NCBI RefSeq assembly: GCF_016861605.1
Contig: NZ_BOLM01000002.1
Location: forward strand, 124,001-188,000
Source of the DNA: Levilactobacillus wangkuiensis
GTDB taxonomy: Bacteria > Bacillota > Bacilli > Lactobacillales > Lactobacillaceae
Direction: 5' to 3'
Length of the DNA stretch: 64,000 nucleotides
Below, piece after piece: positions 10,430-21,211 of the stretch. The notes under the pieces were generated by a model. That model saw only the letters and a program-made list of their open reading frames with translations, ran no database searches and was not told where the DNA came from. The translations under genes and the position numbers were made by a program. Each line of letters starts with the position of its first letter. Within the stretch, counting starts at the first letter, position 1.

Positions 10430-13400
10430 TTAGTCTTGCGTGTTCGGTTGACTTTCATTTTTTGTTGATGTTGATGCAGCCTTGCTATCACCGGTCTGAG
10501 CAGCGGCTTTCCGCTGTTCTTCTTGCTGTTGCGCATACTTGCTCAAAGCATCAACGTTCACAACATCATCGTCATCGTCATCCATATCACGGAGTTCAAT
10601 TTCTTCGTTGTTCCCGTTTAAGACCTTCATGTCCAGACCCAAGGATTGTAATTCCTTGACCAGAACACGGAATGATTCAGGGACACCAGGCTTAGGAATT
10701 GGATCGCCCTTAACAATGGCTTCGTAGGTCTTAACCCGTCCAACCACGTCATCAGACTTGTACGTTAAGATTTCTTGTAACGTATAAGCGGCACCATAAG
10801 CTTCCAAAGCCCAAACTTCCATTTCACCAAACCGTTGGCCACCAAATTGCGCTTTACCACCAAGTGGTTGTTGCGTAACCAGTGAGTAAGGTCCGATGGA
10901 ACGGGCGTGCATCTTGTCGTCGACCATGTGGGCCAACTTCAGGTAGTTCATGACACCAACGGCAACCCGCTTATCAAACGGTTCACCAGTCCGGCCATCG
11001 TATAAGACAGTCTTGGCGTCAGAAGCCATCCCAGCTTCCTTGATAGCGTCAGCGATATCAGTATCACGCGCACCATCAAAGACAGGGGTTGCGACGTGAA
11101 TCCCTAACTTACGAGCGGCCATCCCCAAATGCAATTCGAGCACTTGCCCGATGTTCATCCGGGAAGGCACACCCATGGGACTCAGCATGATGTCGATTGG
11201 CGTACCATCTGGCATGTATGGCATATCTTCTTCAGGGATAACGACTGAAACAGTCCCCTTGTTACCATGACGACCAGACATCTTGTCACCAACTTGGATC
11301 TTCCGCTTTTGCGCGATGTAGACCCGAACCATCATGTTGACACCAGGAGAAAGTTCATCACCGTTTTCACGCGTGAAGATCTTAACATCCTGGATAATCC
11401 CGCCACCACCATGCGGCACCTTAAGAGAAGTATCCCGTACTTCACGGGCCTTTTCACCAAAGATGGCATGGAGCAAACGTTCTTCAGCAGATAATTCAGT
11501 GACACCCTTAGGCGTTACTTTACCCACTAAGATGTCGCCGTCTTGAACTTCAGCACCAATCCGGATAATTCCGTCTTCGTCCAAGTTCTTCAAGGCGTCT
11601 TCACCAACGTTAGGAATTTCGCGAGTCATTTCTTCAGGTCCAAGCTTCGTGTCACGTGCTTCTGATTCGTATTCTTCAATATGAATCGACGTGTAAACAT
11701 CATCGCGAACCAACCGTTCGTTGATCCCGATGGCATCTTCGAAGTTGTACCCTTGCCAAGTCATGAAGGCAACTAATGGGTTTTGGCCTAAGGCTAATTC
11801 CCCATTTTCCATTGAAGGACCATCAGCCAAGATTTCGTCGTTGTCGACGTGATCGCCAACCTTAACGATTGGGCGTTGGTTGTAGTTCTTCCCACCGTTT
11901 GACCGGCGGAACTTCATCAGCTTGTAGGTGTCCAAAGCACCGTCTTCACGCCGAACCCGGATTTCACGAGCATCAACGTATTCAACAGTTCCTTCGTGTT
12001 GACTAATTAAAGCAACACCGGAGTCATGGGCAGCCTTGTATTCGATACCAGTCCCAACTAATGGTGCATGTGGGTCCAGCAATGGCACAGCTTGCCGTTG
12101 CATGTTGGCACCCATCAAAGCACGGTTGGAGTCATCGTTTTCCAAGAAAGGAATACATGCAGTGGCCACGGCAACAACTTGCTTAGGCGAAACATCCATG
12201 TAGTCAATCCGGTCAGCAGAAGTTTCGATGTTATTATCTTCGTCACGGGCCATGATTGTGTCCGTGTCAAATGAACCATCATCTTTTAACGGCGTGTTGG
12301 CTTGTGCCACAACGTAGTTATCTTCTTCATCAGCAGTCAGGTAATCGATCTTATCGGTAACCTTGTGCGTATCCCATGAAACCCGACGGTATGGTGTTTC
12401 GATGAACCCATACTTGTTAACCCGGGCATAACTGGAAAGACTGTTGATCAAACCAATGTTAGGACCTTCAGGCGTTTCAATTGGGCACATCCGACCGTAG
12501 TGGGTGTAGTGCACGTCCCGGACTTCATAACCGGCACGGTCACGCGTCAAACCACCAGGCCCAAGGGCGGACAGACGCCGCTTATGGGTTAATTCACCCA
12601 GTGGGTTGGTCTGATCCATGAATTGAGACAGTTGTGAGGAACCAAAGAATTCCTTGATAGAAGCCACGACTGGGCGAATGTTGATCAATTGTTGTGGCGT
12701 TACCGTCGCAGCATCTTGAATAGACATCCGTTCACGCACAACCCGTTCCATCCGGGATAAACCGATCCGGAATTGGTTTTGCAGGAGTTCACCCACGGAA
12801 CGAATCCGCCGGTTACCCAAGTGGTCAATATCATCGGTGTTCCCAATCCCAATTTGCAGGTCGAAGAAGTAGTTCATGGAAGCAATGATGTCGGCTGGGC
12901 GAATATGCTTCAGCTTAATATCAATGTTGCCATTCCCAATAACAGGGACTTCTTGTTCAGGGTCATCAGGTGATTGCACCTTAATGATTTGTAATTTAAG
13001 CGGTTCAGTGACAACGGCTTCGTCTGAAGGTTGGAAAGTAACCATCTTGAAATCGTCTTGATCCAAGAATGGTGCCAAGGTCTTCATAACGTCCTTGTCA
13101 ACGACCGTTCCCTTTTGCGCGATGATTTCACCGGTATCAGGGTCGGCCAACGTTTCGGCTAAAGTCAGGCCCAGTAAACGGGTCTTCAGGCTCAGCTTCT
13201 TGTTCGTCTTGTAACGACCAACGGGAGCCATGTCGTAACGCTTAGGATCAAAGAACCGTGCAGTCAGCAAGCTCCGTGAAGAGTCAGCCGTCTTAGGTTC
13301 ACCTGGGCGTAGGCGTTCGTAGATGTCCTTTAAGGACTCTTCGACACGGGAATCGTCGGTGTTCTTGTGGATATCCTTTTCCAAGGTTTGGGAAAGACTT

Positions 13401-14044
13401 TCGTTATCCCCTAAAATATCCAAGATTTCATCATCGGAACCGAATCCTAAGGCCCGAACTAATTCGGTCATTGGAATCTTCCGCGTCCGGTCGATCCGGA
13501 CGTAAGAAACGTTCTTCGCGTCGGTTTCGAATTCTAACCAGGCACCCCGGTTAGGAATGACCGTGGCACCGAAGACGGTCCGACCGTTCTTGTCAGTATC
13601 TTCATTGAAGTAAACCCCTGGTGAGCGGACTAATTGAGAAACAATAACCCGTTCTGCCCCGTTAATAATGAAAGTCCCTTGGGCTGTCATTAATGGGAAG
13701 TCACCAAAGAAGACGTCTTGTGATTTGATTTCGCCCGTTTCGTGGTTGGTTAAACGTAAAGTCACGTGCAGTGGTGCTGAATAGTTGGCATCGTGCTCCC
13801 GTGCTTCATCCACAGTATATTTGGGTTCAAGTAATTGATAATCAACAAACTCTAACGAAAGGTTTCCTTGAAAATCTTCGATTGGCATGATGTCGTCGAA
13901 CATATCGCGCAAACCTTCGTCGAGGAACCAGTTGTAGGAATTGGTTTGAATTTCAATCAAGTTAGGTAAATCAAGGACTTCCTTGATTCGCGAATAGCTA
14001 CGGCGCGTACGGTGTTTCCCGTATTTCACTAAGTGTCCTGCCAA
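10430..14044 (-). CDS. rpoB: RNA polymerase subunit beta
   Basis: This is the beta subunit (1204 residues from this start). The rifampicin pocket [20 protein letters not shown] followed by [10 protein letters not shown] is wild type in sequence. The C-terminus has an acidic stretch (DMDDDDDDV) and a low-complexity tail. Two starts are possible: GTG at 14053 touches the Shine-Dalgarno sequence AGGAGAGG, while TTG at 14044 ([15 protein letters not shown]) lies eight bases after it. I prefer the TTG. Expression probably depends on the leader attenuator at 14132-14169. Confidence 0.97.
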   Translation of the reverse strand: MAGHLVKYGKHRTRRSYSRIKEVLDLPNLIEIQTNSYNWFLDEGLRDMFDDIMPIEDFQGNLSLEFVDYQLLEPKYTVDEAREHDANYSAPLHVTLRLTNHETGEIKSQDVFFGDFPLMTAQGTFIINGAERVIVSQLVRSPGVYFNEDTDKNGRTVFGATVIPNRGAWLEFETDAKNVSYVRIDRTRKIPMTELVRALGFGSDDEILDILGDNESLSQTLEKDIHKNTDDSRVEESLKDIYERLRPGEPKTADSSRSLLTARFFDPKRYDMAPVGRYKTNKKLSLKTRLLGLTLAETLADPDTGEIIAQKGTVVDKDVMKTLAPFLDQDDFKMVTFQPSDEAVVTEPLKLQIIKVQSPDDPEQEVPVIGNGNIDIKLKHIRPADIIASMNYFFDLQIGIGNTDDIDHLGNRRIRSVGELLQNQFRIGLSRMERVVRERMSIQDAATVTPQQLINIRPVVASIKEFFGSSQLSQFMDQTNPLGELTHKRRLSALGPGGLTRDRAGYEVRDVHYTHYGRMCPIETPEGPNIGLINSLSSYARVNKYGFIETPYRRVSWDTHKVTDKIDYLTADEEDNYVVAQANTPLKDDGSFDTDTIMARDEDNNIETSADRIDYMDVSPKQVVAVATACIPFLENDDSNRALMGANMQRQAVPLLDPHAPLVGTGIEYKAAHDSGVALISQHEGTVEYVDAREIRVRREDGALDTYKLMKFRRSNGGKNYNQRPIVKVGDHVDNDEILADGPSMENGELALGQNPLVAFMTWQGYNFEDAIGINERLVRDDVYTSIHIEEYESEARDTKLGPEEMTREIPNVGEDALKNLDEDGIIRIGAEVQDGDILVGKVTPKGVTELSAEERLLHAIFGEKAREVRDTSLKVPHGGGGIIQDVKIFTRENGDELSPGVNMMVRVYIAQKRKIQVGDKMSGRHGNKGTVSVVIPEEDMPYMPDGTPIDIMLSPMGVPSRMNIGQVLELHLGMAARKLGIHVATPVFDGARDTDIADAIKEAGMASDAKTVLYDGRTGEPFDKRVAVGVMNYLKLAHMVDDKMHARSIGPYSLVTQQPLGGKAQFGGQRFGEMEVWALEAYGAAYTLQEILTYKSDDVVGRVKTYEAIVKGDPIPKPGVPESFRVLVKELQSLGLDMKVLNGNNEEIELRDMDDDDDDVVNVDALSKYAQQQEEQRKAAAQTGDSKAASTSTKNESQPNTQD

Positions 14045-14131
14045 GTTGTTCACCTCTCCTATTTATTCTGTGACCGGCCAAACCAAATGTTACATTTTAA
14101 TTACAAATGCATTCACACCCGGTTTTTTGGC

Positions 14132-14169
14132 AAAAAAAATCCAAAAACAAACAAGTTGCTTGCTTTTGG
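14132..14169 (-). ncRNA. rpoB leader attenuator (Lacto-rpoB-like)
   Basis: Between the promoter and rpoB the minus strand has a near-perfect hairpin (CCAAAAGCAAGC pairing with GTTTGTTTTTGG, 14141-14169), followed by eight T residues. This is a complete intrinsic terminator about 80 nt ahead of the start codon. Structured rpoB leaders are known in Lactobacillales as the Lacto-rpoB motif. Membership is my inference from position and structure; a covariance-model search with that motif would confirm it. Confidence 0.75.
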
Positions 14170-14241
14170 CTTCTTATAATGGACGCTACCGGACAATATA
14201 TCGGTGCGTTCAATTTCAGTTCACAGTTGCATACAAATGAT

Positions 14242-14270
14242 ATAGTACTAAATCTATCGCCAAATGTCAA
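14242..14270 (-). promoter_or_regulatory. rpoBC promoter
   Basis: On the minus strand TTGACA (14265-14270) and TACTAT (14242-14247) are 17 bp apart, giving a leader of about 190 nt. The -35 box lies only 14 bp past the stop codon of the upstream TetR gene. Confidence 0.85.
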
Positions 14271-14283
14271 TAAGGAACACTTA

Positions 14284-14886
14284 TTATTTAACCGCGACAC
14301 CAAATAAAATCAAACGGACCAGTGCCAACGTCTGCTCATGCTGTGAGGCATCGGCTGGACCAACGTGGTGGAACGTGTTAAACAGCGGACTCAGACTGGT
14401 CAAATAGAAGGAAGCAGCATCCTGTGGCTTCACGTCCGGTTGCAGCGTGACCACACCAAGTTCAAAGAACTGTTGCAAGGGCGTCAGGTAGTCTTGCATG
14501 AAGACCATCCCCAGTTGGCACTTATTCTCCGGTTTCAAGAAACGGAAGCTACTGTGGATCACCGTGAAGACATCGCGGGGATGGACCCCCGTCAGAACCT
14601 CTGTCACTTCCGTTAAGGCGGCGACTGGATCAGGTTGGTCAACGTTGGCTAGTTCGTCGTTAACCGCAAGGATGCCCTGCTGGACCTCCTCACCGACCGT
14701 CTTGATCACTTCTAAGAAGATAACCTCCTTATCACTGAAATGATGATAAAGGGCTGGCTGGGTAATGCCGACCTCCTTAGCAATGTCTCTGGTCGATGTG
14801 GCTTGGTATCCTTGGGACAAGAACTGTTCCCGGGCTGCCTTCAAGATGGCCGCATGCGTGTGGCTTAACTGCTCTTCTCTCTTCAT
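14284..14886 (-). CDS. TetR/AcrR family transcriptional regulator
   Basis: This one-component regulator has 200 residues. The N-terminal helix-turn-helix (about residues 9-55) contains AAREQFLSQGYQATSTRDIAKE and GITQPALYHHFSDKEVIFLEV, textbook TetR features. The C-terminal ligand domain is divergent. It lies upstream of rpoB on the same strand with its own region of inverted repeats (14912-14988), so autoregulation is likely. No efflux gene is adjacent, and the target is unknown. Confidence 0.9.
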   Translation of the reverse strand: MKREEQLSHTHAAILKAAREQFLSQGYQATSTRDIAKEVGITQPALYHHFSDKEVIFLEVIKTVGEEVQQGILAVNDELANVDQPDPVAALTEVTEVLTGVHPRDVFTVIHSSFRFLKPENKCQLGMVFMQDYLTPLQQFFELGVVTLQPDVKPQDAASFYLTSLSPLFNTFHHVGPADASQHEQTLALVRLILFGVAVK

Positions 14887-14910
14887 GGCTTCCGTCCTCT
14901 CATTTACTAC

Positions 14911-14988
14911 CCGGTGTCAGTTTCCCGTTAACTGTGTCTGCAGCTAACTTTCCGGCCCGCGCAAACTACGGGCGCCGTGTCTGACACC
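14911..14988. promoter_or_regulatory. Inverted repeats upstream of the TetR gene, candidate operator
   Basis: The block has CGGTGTCAG (14912-14920) mirrored by CTGACACC (14981-14988), and the right arm itself contains the palindrome GTGTC-T-GACAC (14977-14987). They flank the region 25-100 bp before the TetR start codon, where an autoregulatory operator would be expected. Binding is inferred. Confidence 0.4.
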
Positions 14989-15111
14989 AGGTATTTTCTA
15001 GTTAAGTTCAGTTTACCACATCTCACTTATCGCTTGTTAGACCAAGTTGTTTCCTAGTCAAATCGTAACAATTCAACCAACAGTTAACTTCTGGGACCAC
15101 GCAACCCATGC

Positions 15112-15178
15112 AAAAAGTACGCGACGGCCAGGACCACACCCCGTGGTAGCGGGGAGCACTGACAATCGCGTACTTTTT
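15112..15178. terminator. Bidirectional terminator after clpC
   Basis: AAAAAGTACGCGA (15112-15124) pairs exactly with TCGCGTACTTTTT (15166-15178), giving a stem with A and T tracts on both sides. It lies 35 bp past the clpC stop codon on the minus strand. Confidence 0.85.
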
Positions 15179-15212
15179 AAATTAGCCTGTTTCTTCTATA
15201 CGTTTAGTATTA

Positions 15213-17705
15213 TTAGTGACTGGCAACTGTCTTCTTGACTTCTGGTGACTTCACGTTGACCGTTACTTCACCCTTGGTTGCGCCAATGGTGACCTGATCA
15301 CCGGTCTTGACCTCACCGTTCAGCAGAGATTCACTCAGCTTGTCTTCGATCTGCGTCTGCAGAGCCCGCCGGATTGGCCGAGCCCCGTACTCAGGATCAA
15401 AGCCCGCCTTAGCCACGGCATCAATCGCCGCTGGCGTAATCTTCAACTTGATATCTTGTTCAGCCACGCGATCCACGATGTGCTTAGCCATCAGCTTCAC
15501 AATTTCGTGGAGTTCTGGCTTCCGCAGTGAGTGGAAGATGACCGTTTCATCGATTCGGTTCAAGAATTCTGGACGGAACGACTGTTTCAGGGTTGCCCGG
15601 ATGGTATCGGACATCGCCTTGTAGCTGTTGGCCATGTCTTCGGCACCGAACCCAACGGTCTTTTCATCCCGCAGCTTCGTGGCCCCCAGGTTAGACGTCA
15701 TGATCAAAATCGTGTTTCGGAAATCAACCTTGCGTCCCTTAGAGTCGGTCAGGTACCCATCGTCTAAGACTTGGAGCAAAATGTTGAAGACATCAGGGTG
15801 GGCTTTTTCAACTTCATCGAAGAGGACGACTGAGTAAGGCTTTTGCCGAACTTTTTCAGTCAGCTGGCCCCCTTCGTCGTAACCCACGTAACCGGGTGCC
15901 GACCCAATCAAACGACTGGTTGAGTATTTTTCCATGTACTCACTCATGTCGACCCGAATCATGTTGTCTTCGGAACCGAACATGGCTTCAGCCAAGGCCT
16001 TCGCCAATTCAGTCTTCCCGACCCCGGTTGGGCCAAGGAACATGAAGGACCCGATTGGGCGGTTAGGATCTTTCAATCCAGAACGGGCCCGCCGAATCGC
16101 CCGAGACACAGCAGAAACGGCTTCCTCTTGACCAATAACCCGGTTATGCAAAATCTTTTCCAGGTTAACCAGTCGATCAGCGTCCGTTTGCTTCAGCTGG
16201 GTGACCGGGACACCGGTCCATTCAGCCACAACGTCCGCCACGTCCTCACCAGTCACATCTAGTGCGTACTGGTGGGTGTCATCGTCGGTCGCCGCGTTGG
16301 CCTTCGCCTGACGTGCCTCAACCTTTGCGCGGAGGGCCTTTTCTTCAGTCCGCAGCTTAGCAGCACGCTCGAAGTCTTGTTGTTCAATGGCCTTTTCCTT
16401 CTCGTCAGCCAAGTCCTTTAAGGCCTGAGCCTGTTTGGTTGCCGCCGTTGGCTTGTCCATTTGGTCGATGCGGACCTTCGCAGCCGCTTCATCCATTAAA
16501 TCAATCGCCTTATCAGGTAAGAAGCGGTCACTGATGTAACGCGTCGACAGCTTAACGGCTTGGTCGATGGCCTCATCCGTGATGTTCACGTGATGGTGAT
16601 CTTCGTACCGTGGCCGCAAGCCCTGCAGAATCTCCGTGGCTTCAGCTGGCGTTGGTTCGTTGACCTGAACTGTGGCAAACCGCCGTTCGAGAGCAGCGTC
16701 GGATTCAATGTACTTTTGGTATTCGTCCAACGTGGTAGCCCCAATGGTTTGGAGCTCGCCCCGGGCCAGCGCTGGCTTCAGAATGTTCGAGGCATCAATC
16801 GCCCCTTCCGCGCCACCAGCACCAATCAGCGTGTGTAATTCATCAATAAAGAGAATGACTTGCCCATCGTTGTAAATTTCTTCGATGACCTTTTTCAGTC
16901 GATCTTCAAATTCACCACGGTACTTGGTCCCAGCAACCAGCGAGCCCATGTCGAGCATCATCAGGCGCTTGTTTTGCATGTCTTCGGGAACGTTTCCGGC
17001 AACGATGCGTTGGGCCAGGCCTTCAGCAATCGCCGTCTTCCCAACCCCAGGTTCGCCAATCAAAACGGGGTTGTTCTTGGTCCGCCGACTCAAGATTTGG
17101 ATAACGCGCTTAACTTCCTTGTTCCGGCCAACAGTTGGGTCCATCCGGCCTTCCTTAGCCGCATCCGTTAAGTTACGGGCTAAAGAGTCCAGCGTTGGCG
17201 TGCCGCCTTGAGGAGCCGCCCCACGACGTGAACGGGCATCGCCACGACGCTTAGGCGTGTCAGAGATTCCCAGCTTACGCAAGACAACCTTGCGGGCATC
17301 GTTCAATTCGACGTTTAAATTCATCAAGATCCGGGATGACAAAATGGTGTCGTCACTGAGTAGGGCTAACAACAAGTGTTCCGTCCCAATCTTCGTGGCG
17401 CCCAAGCGCTTCGCTTCGTCACCGGCCAAGGCTAACATGGCCTTGGCCTTGGGTGAGTATGGCAGGTAGCTGTCTTTATCCATGTCAGCTAGCGTACCGT
17501 AACCCGTAAAGCGTTCAATCTCTTCGCGGACATCATCATCGCCAACGGAAAATTGTTGTAAGACTTTGTTGGCGATCCCGTTTTTTTCAATGGTGAGGGC
17601 TAACAGCAAGTGTTCCGTACCGACTGCCTGGTGCTTGAAATATTTTGCTTGTTCCTGTGCCAATACAAGGACGCTCTTAGCACTCGGTGTAAATAGGTTA
17701 TCCAT
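15213..17705 (-). CDS. clpC: ATP-dependent Clp protease ATPase subunit ClpC
   Basis: This 830-residue HSP100 unfoldase works with the ClpP peptidase and adaptors in protein quality control. It has an N-terminal repeat domain ([19 protein letters not shown]), Walker A motifs GEPGVGKTA and [10 protein letters not shown] in the two AAA+ modules, and a UVR-like coiled middle region ([18 protein letters not shown]). It forms an operon with ctsR, 17 bp upstream, under CtsR heat-shock control. Confidence 0.97.
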   Translation of the reverse strand: MDNLFTPSAKSVLVLAQEQAKYFKHQAVGTEHLLLALTIEKNGIANKVLQQFSVGDDDVREEIERFTGYGTLADMDKDSYLPYSPKAKAMLALAGDEAKRLGATKIGTEHLLLALLSDDTILSSRILMNLNVELNDARKVVLRKLGISDTPKRRGDARSRRGAAPQGGTPTLDSLARNLTDAAKEGRMDPTVGRNKEVKRVIQILSRRTKNNPVLIGEPGVGKTAIAEGLAQRIVAGNVPEDMQNKRLMMLDMGSLVAGTKYRGEFEDRLKKVIEEIYNDGQVILFIDELHTLIGAGGAEGAIDASNILKPALARGELQTIGATTLDEYQKYIESDAALERRFATVQVNEPTPAEATEILQGLRPRYEDHHHVNITDEAIDQAVKLSTRYISDRFLPDKAIDLMDEAAAKVRIDQMDKPTAATKQAQALKDLADEKEKAIEQQDFERAAKLRTEEKALRAKVEARQAKANAATDDDTHQYALDVTGEDVADVVAEWTGVPVTQLKQTDADRLVNLEKILHNRVIGQEEAVSAVSRAIRRARSGLKDPNRPIGSFMFLGPTGVGKTELAKALAEAMFGSEDNMIRVDMSEYMEKYSTSRLIGSAPGYVGYDEGGQLTEKVRQKPYSVVLFDEVEKAHPDVFNILLQVLDDGYLTDSKGRKVDFRNTILIMTSNLGATKLRDEKTVGFGAEDMANSYKAMSDTIRATLKQSFRPEFLNRIDETVIFHSLRKPELHEIVKLMAKHIVDRVAEQDIKLKITPAAIDAVAKAGFDPEYGARPIRRALQTQIEDKLSESLLNGEVKTGDQVTIGATKGEVTVNVKSPEVKKTVASH

Positions 17706-17722
17706 TGCAACTCCTCACTTTC

Positions 17723-18190
17723 TTAACTCTCGTAACGCAGGTGGTTTAAAATCGAAATCAGAATCTGGGCGCGGACGCGTTCATTCAGTGCCCGATCACC
17801 CGTGTTGACGGCATCCTTATTGATTGCCGCCAGGATGATATTGGCCTCTTGCCGATTAATCGACCCAGCCTCAAATAGGCTCCGGACCACCGATAGGCCA
17901 TCGTGGCGGGTGATATGGTCCCCCACCGCACTCACTAACGAATCGATGAAATCTAGGTTGTCGAGCAACTTGACCTTTTCAATGCGAATATAGCCACCGC
18001 CACCGCGTTTACTCTGAACGACGTAACCGTCCTGAATCGTAAAGCGGGTCTTGATCACATAGTTGATCTGCGATGGCACGACATTAAACTGGTCGGCAAT
18101 TTCCGCACGCCGGATTTCCACCTGCTGAGACTCAGCCAAAATCTGCTTCAGGTAAGACTCAATAATATCTGAAATATTTTGATTCTCCAT
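17723..18190 (-). CDS. ctsR: Class III heat-shock repressor CtsR
   Basis: CtsR represses clp genes at normal temperature and is released by heat. The product (155 residues) begins MENQNISDIIESYLKQIL. It has the winged helix with RRAEIADQFNVVPSQINYVI and the conserved glycine-rich wing tip RGGGGYIRI that contacts DNA and senses heat. It is the first gene of ctsR-clpC, and its own binding site is at 18217-18233. Confidence 0.97.
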   Translation of the reverse strand: MENQNISDIIESYLKQILAESQQVEIRRAEIADQFNVVPSQINYVIKTRFTIQDGYVVQSKRGGGGYIRIEKVKLLDNLDFIDSLVSAVGDHITRHDGLSVVRSLFEAGSINRQEANIILAAINKDAVNTGDRALNERVRAQILISILNHLRYES

Positions 18191-18216
18191 TATCGTCCCC
18201 CCTTCGGTGCAGTTCT

Positions 18217-18264
18217 TCTGACTAATGTTGACTAATATTATACGAACTTTCCATGAAAATGCAA
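18217..18264 (-). promoter_or_regulatory. ctsR-clpC promoter with CtsR operator
   Basis: On the minus strand TTGCAT (18259-18264), a 16-bp spacer and TATAAT (18237-18242) are followed by the tandem heptads AGTCAAC and AGTCAGA with a 3-bp gap (18217-18233). This matches the CtsR box (direct heptad repeats) placed just after the -10, so CtsR would block transcription start. Confidence 0.9.
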
Positions 18265-18311
18265 AGGATTAGACCGCATTTCACCGAGAAGTTCTGGAAG
18301 ATAAGCATAAC

Positions 18312-18356
18312 AAAAAAACGGCCGACTTCCAAACAATTAGTAAGGAAGTGACCGTT
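18312..18356 (-). terminator. Terminator of the tRNA cluster
   Basis: A long stem (AACGGTCACTTCC with GGAAGTCGGCCGTT) is followed by seven T residues on the minus strand, downstream of tRNA-Pro(CGG). Confidence 0.85.
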
Positions 18357-18388
18357 TCATTTTTCGTATGTAATTCGGGATAAAAAAA

Positions 18389-18462
18389 TCGGGAAGACAA
18401 GATTTGAACTTGCGACCCCCACGTCCCGAACGTGGTGCTCTACCAAGCTGAGCTACTTCCCG
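18389..18462 (-). tRNA. tRNA-Pro (anticodon CGG)
   Basis: The cloverleaf has acceptor arm CGGGAAG/CTTCCCG, a D-arm GCTCAGCTTGGTAGAGC and anticodon loop TTCGGGA. It is the last gene of the cluster. CCA is not encoded. Confidence 0.95.
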
Positions 18463-18491
18463 AAATAGCCCGCTGACCTTGCGTCAGTTTA

Positions 18492-18565
18492 TCGGGAAGA
18501 CAGGATTCGAACCTGCGACCCCCTGGTCCCAAACCAGGTGCTCTACCAAGCTGAGCTACTTCCCG
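18492..18565 (-). tRNA. tRNA-Pro (anticodon TGG)
   Basis: The cloverleaf shares its acceptor with the neighbouring proline tRNA and has anticodon loop TTTGGGA. The two proline isoacceptors look like a tandem duplication with diverged anticodon arms. Confidence 0.95.
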
Positions 18566-18602
18566 AAAAATTGCTTATGCGGTTATTCATAAGCAACAAA
18601 AA

Positions 18603-18676
18603 TGCACCCAGTAGGAGTCGAACCTACAACCTTCTGATTCGTAGTCAGACACTCTATCCAGTTGCGCTATGGGTGC
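18603..18676 (-). tRNA. tRNA-Arg (anticodon ACG)
   Basis: Acceptor GCACCCA/TGGGTGC and anticodon loop CTACGAA. The anticodon is ACG, normally modified to ICG. Confidence 0.95.
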
Positions 18677-18698
18677 ATAATGATATTAAGTTGTTGAA

Positions 18699-18784
18699 TG
18701 CCGAGGACCGGGATCGAACCGGTACGGTCATCACTGACCGCAGGATTTTAAGTCCTGTGCGTCTGCCAATTCCGCCACCCCGGC
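18699..18784 (-). tRNA. tRNA-Leu (anticodon TAA)
   Basis: A class II tRNA of 86 nt with a long variable arm, acceptor GCCGGGG/CCTCGGC and anticodon loop CTTAAAA. Confidence 0.95.
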
Positions 18785-18795
18785 AAAAGGGCAAA

Positions 18796-18867
18796 AGCGG
18801 AAGACGGGATTCGAACCCGCGACCCCCACCATGGCAAGGTGATGTTCTACCACTGAACTACTTCCGC
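18796..18867 (-). tRNA. tRNA-Gly (anticodon GCC)
   Basis: Acceptor GCGGAAG/CTTCCGC and anticodon loop TTGCCAT. Confidence 0.95.
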
Positions 18868-18894
18868 AAATTGGCTATTTTATTAATGGTGCCA

Positions 18895-18967
18895 TGCCGA
18901 CTAGAGGATTCGAACCTCCGACCTCCTCATTACTAGTGAGATGCTCTGCCAACTGAGCTAAGTCGGC
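18895..18967 (-). tRNA. tRNA-Thr (anticodon AGT)
   Basis: Acceptor GCCGACT/AGTCGGC and anticodon loop CTAGTAA. The anticodon AGT would need A-to-I editing to read other codons in the box. Confidence 0.93.
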
Positions 18968-19003
18968 AAAATATTTTTAAAATATTTTGCAATATTTAGT
19001 TAA

Positions 19004-19085
19004 TGCAGGTGAAGGGACTCGAACCCCCACGTCATAAGACACTAGAACCTAAATCTAGCGCGTCTGCCAGTTCCGCCACACCTGC
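19004..19085 (-). tRNA. tRNA-Leu (anticodon TAG)
   Basis: A class II tRNA of 82 nt with acceptor GCAGGTG/CACCTGC and anticodon loop TTTAGGT. Confidence 0.94.
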
Positions 19086-19123
19086 AACGTTGGCGAACTA
19101 ACCGCCAGGGACCGGGGTCCCAA

Positions 19124-19196
19124 TGGAGGATACAGGGCTCGAACCTGTGACCCTCTGCTTGTAAGGCAGACGCTCTCCCAACTGAGCTAATCCTCC
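19124..19196 (-). tRNA. tRNA-Val (anticodon TAC)
   Basis: Acceptor GGAGGAT/ATCCTCC and anticodon loop CTTACAA. It is the first gene of the cluster, about 50 bp after the promoter at 19245-19273. Confidence 0.95.
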
Positions 19197-19244
19197 ATAT
19201 TTTCCGAAGTGAGAACTGATGTCCTCGTCCGAAACAACTATTAC

Positions 19245-19273
19245 AATTTACCATGTCTAGCAGATGATGTCAA
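19245..19273 (-). promoter_or_regulatory. tRNA cluster promoter
   Basis: On the minus strand TTGACA (19268-19273), a 17-bp spacer and TAAATT (19245-19250). The preceding stretch 19274-19572 is AT-rich with repeated AAATATTC runs; I see no gene, and no rRNA, in it. Confidence 0.8.
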
Positions 19274-19572
19274 CAACTTTTTTGAAATATTTTGAATAAA
19301 TATTCGTTGGCTGAATAACTAATCGCTTGACGACAAGTAACATTGTAGCTCATTCAGAATGAAAAAGCTAGGTTTTTTTCGAAAAACTTTGAGAAGTTTA
19401 TTTCTCGCAATTCCCGGTTGGCTAGCTCATCAGCGTTCCGCGCGATGGACTAATTAACCAACAAAAACTATTTTATACGAAACCCCATAACTCGTCAACT
19501 AGAAATTACAAAAAATATTCAAAAATATTCAAAAAATTGTTTTTTCACTCACTCCCCACCGCTTCATTTCCG

Positions 19573-19624
19573 CAAAAAAAAAACAGGCGGGCCCCCTATC
19601 CATCACGGATAAGGAACCCACCTG
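19573..19624 (-). terminator. Terminator after serS
   Basis: A long stem (CAGGTGGGTTCCTTATCC with GGATAGGGGGCCCGCCTG) is followed by a run of nine or more T residues on the minus strand. Confidence 0.9.
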
Positions 19625-19656
19625 CTAGTGATTTAGGCTTATTTGATTTTTAAGTT

Positions 19657-20928
19657 CTACTTGGTGATCTTGGTAACGCCACCCATGTAAGGAACCAGGA
19701 CATCAGGAATCGTTACGGAACCGTCGGCATTTTGGTAGTTTTCCAAAATAGCGGCCACGGCCCGACCCACGGCCAAACCAGACCCGTTCAACGCGTGAAC
19801 GTATTGCAGCTTGCCATTGTCATCTCGGTATTGGATGTGCGCCCGGCGTGCTTGGAAGTCCGTCGTGTTCGAGCAGCTGGAAATTTCCCGGTACGTGTTT
19901 TGTTCTGGGAACCAAACTTCCAAATCATGCGTCATAGCGGCCGTAAAGCTCATGTCGCTGGTCGTCAGCGTAATGACATGGTAAGCCAAGCCTAACTTCT
20001 GTAAGAGGCTCTCAGCGTGTTTCGTCAAAGCTTCCAGTTCATCCCATGAGTTTTCTGGCTTACAGAACTTCACCATTTCAACCTTATTAAATTGGTGCAA
20101 GCGAATCAGTCCCCGGGTATCGCGCCCAGCACTCCCGGCTTCGGACCGGAATGCTGGCGTCAAGGCCGTGAACCAAACTGGCAGGTCCTCTTCAGGGATC
20201 ACTTCGTCACGGTAGTAGTTGACCAATGGCACTTCGGCGGTTGGAATCAACGTCATGTCTTCATTGCGTAACTGGTAAACGTCTTCCTTAAACTTAGGGA
20301 ATTGGCCAGTCCCGTACATCGAGTCATCGTTGACGATGTATGGTGGCAATACTTCTTTGAACCCTGCCTTGGTGTTTTCATCCAGGAAGAAGTTGTAAAC
20401 GGCCCGTTCCAGACGTGCACCTAAGCCGAGGTAGTAGAGGTAACGGCTACCGGAAACCTTGGCACCGGCTTCAAAGTCCAGGATGCCCAAGTCTTCACCC
20501 AACTCGTAGTGGGCCTTAGGCGTGAAGTCCAGGTTAGGCTTCTCGCCCCATTGACGGATCTCGACACTGCCGTCTTCCGTTAAGCCAACTGGCACGTTGT
20601 CGTTAGGAATGTTTGGCAAATGGGCAGCGGCATCGTGAACCTGGGCCTTCAAGTCATCGAGGTCGGCATCAATCTTCTTGATATCGGCGCTGACCTGACG
20701 CATCTCGGTAATCTTATCGTTGGCGTCTTCCTTGTTGCGCTTCAATTGCGAAATTTCATCGGAGACCGTGTTGCGTTGGGCCTTCATGGTTTCACTCTTA
20801 ACGATCAGTTCCCGGCGTTGCGCATCCAAAGCCAGTAAGCTATCGATATCGGCGGGATCAACACCCCGCGTGGCTAATTTTTCTTTAATAAAGTCTGGTT
20901 CTTGGCGAATCAATTTCAAATCTAACAT
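19657..20928 (-). CDS. serS: Seryl-tRNA synthetase
   Basis: This class II synthetase (423 residues) charges tRNA-Ser. The N-terminal antiparallel coiled coil that grips the long variable arm is visible (residues about 30-100, rich in K, E and D). The catalytic core carries [13 protein letters not shown] (motif 1 region), [21 protein letters not shown] (motif 2) and a C-terminal [18 protein letters not shown] (motif 3). Expression is controlled by the T-box leader upstream. Confidence 0.98.
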   Translation of the reverse strand: MLDLKLIRQEPDFIKEKLATRGVDPADIDSLLALDAQRRELIVKSETMKAQRNTVSDEISQLKRNKEDANDKITEMRQVSADIKKIDADLDDLKAQVHDAAAHLPNIPNDNVPVGLTEDGSVEIRQWGEKPNLDFTPKAHYELGEDLGILDFEAGAKVSGSRYLYYLGLGARLERAVYNFFLDENTKAGFKEVLPPYIVNDDSMYGTGQFPKFKEDVYQLRNEDMTLIPTAEVPLVNYYRDEVIPEEDLPVWFTALTPAFRSEAGSAGRDTRGLIRLHQFNKVEMVKFCKPENSWDELEALTKHAESLLQKLGLAYHVITLTTSDMSFTAAMTHDLEVWFPEQNTYREISSCSNTTDFQARRAHIQYRDDNGKLQYVHALNGSGLAVGRAVAAILENYQNADGSVTIPDVLVPYMGGVTKITK

Positions 20929-20942
20929 ACAGTTGTGCTCCT

Positions 20943-21187
20943 CTCTTTTTCACGGATGATACAAAAAAGGCCTCCGTCACATGGGACGAAGACCTTCGCG
21001 GTACCACCCAAGTTCGCAGCTGGTTCACCCAGTTACACCCTTGAACATGATAACGGTCTGCACCGTGCGGCATTACCCGCCCACTTTAGTTAGCGCTGGA
21101 ATGTTCGACGTCGCGGTTTGCAGCTTGCCCCGCTTCTCTGGCCGTCTACTGGATAGGCACCTCGTGTTTTTGAATACACTCATCATA
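20943..21187 (-). ncRNA. T-box leader of serS
   Basis: The minus strand has the canonical T-box TGGGTGGTACCGCG (20997-21010), followed by a terminator helix (AAGGTCTTCGTC with GACGGAGGCCTT) ending in six T residues. Upstream lies a long structured stem I region. Uncharged tRNA-Ser would stabilise the antiterminator. I could not fix the specifier codon with confidence; TCC near 21090 is a candidate. Confidence 0.93.
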
Positions 21188-21210
21188 CCGCATTTCTTTT
21201 CCAATGACAA
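21182..21210 (-). promoter_or_regulatory. serS promoter
   Basis: On the minus strand TTGTCA (21205-21210), a 17-bp spacer and TATGAT (21182-21187). The outer arm of repeat A1 begins at 21212, only one base beyond the -35 box. Confidence 0.8.
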
Positions 21211-21211
21211 T

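Noticed and set aside
18389-19196. An rRNA operon attached to the tRNA cluster
   Set aside because: No 16S, 23S or 5S sequence is present; the cluster has its own promoter and terminator.
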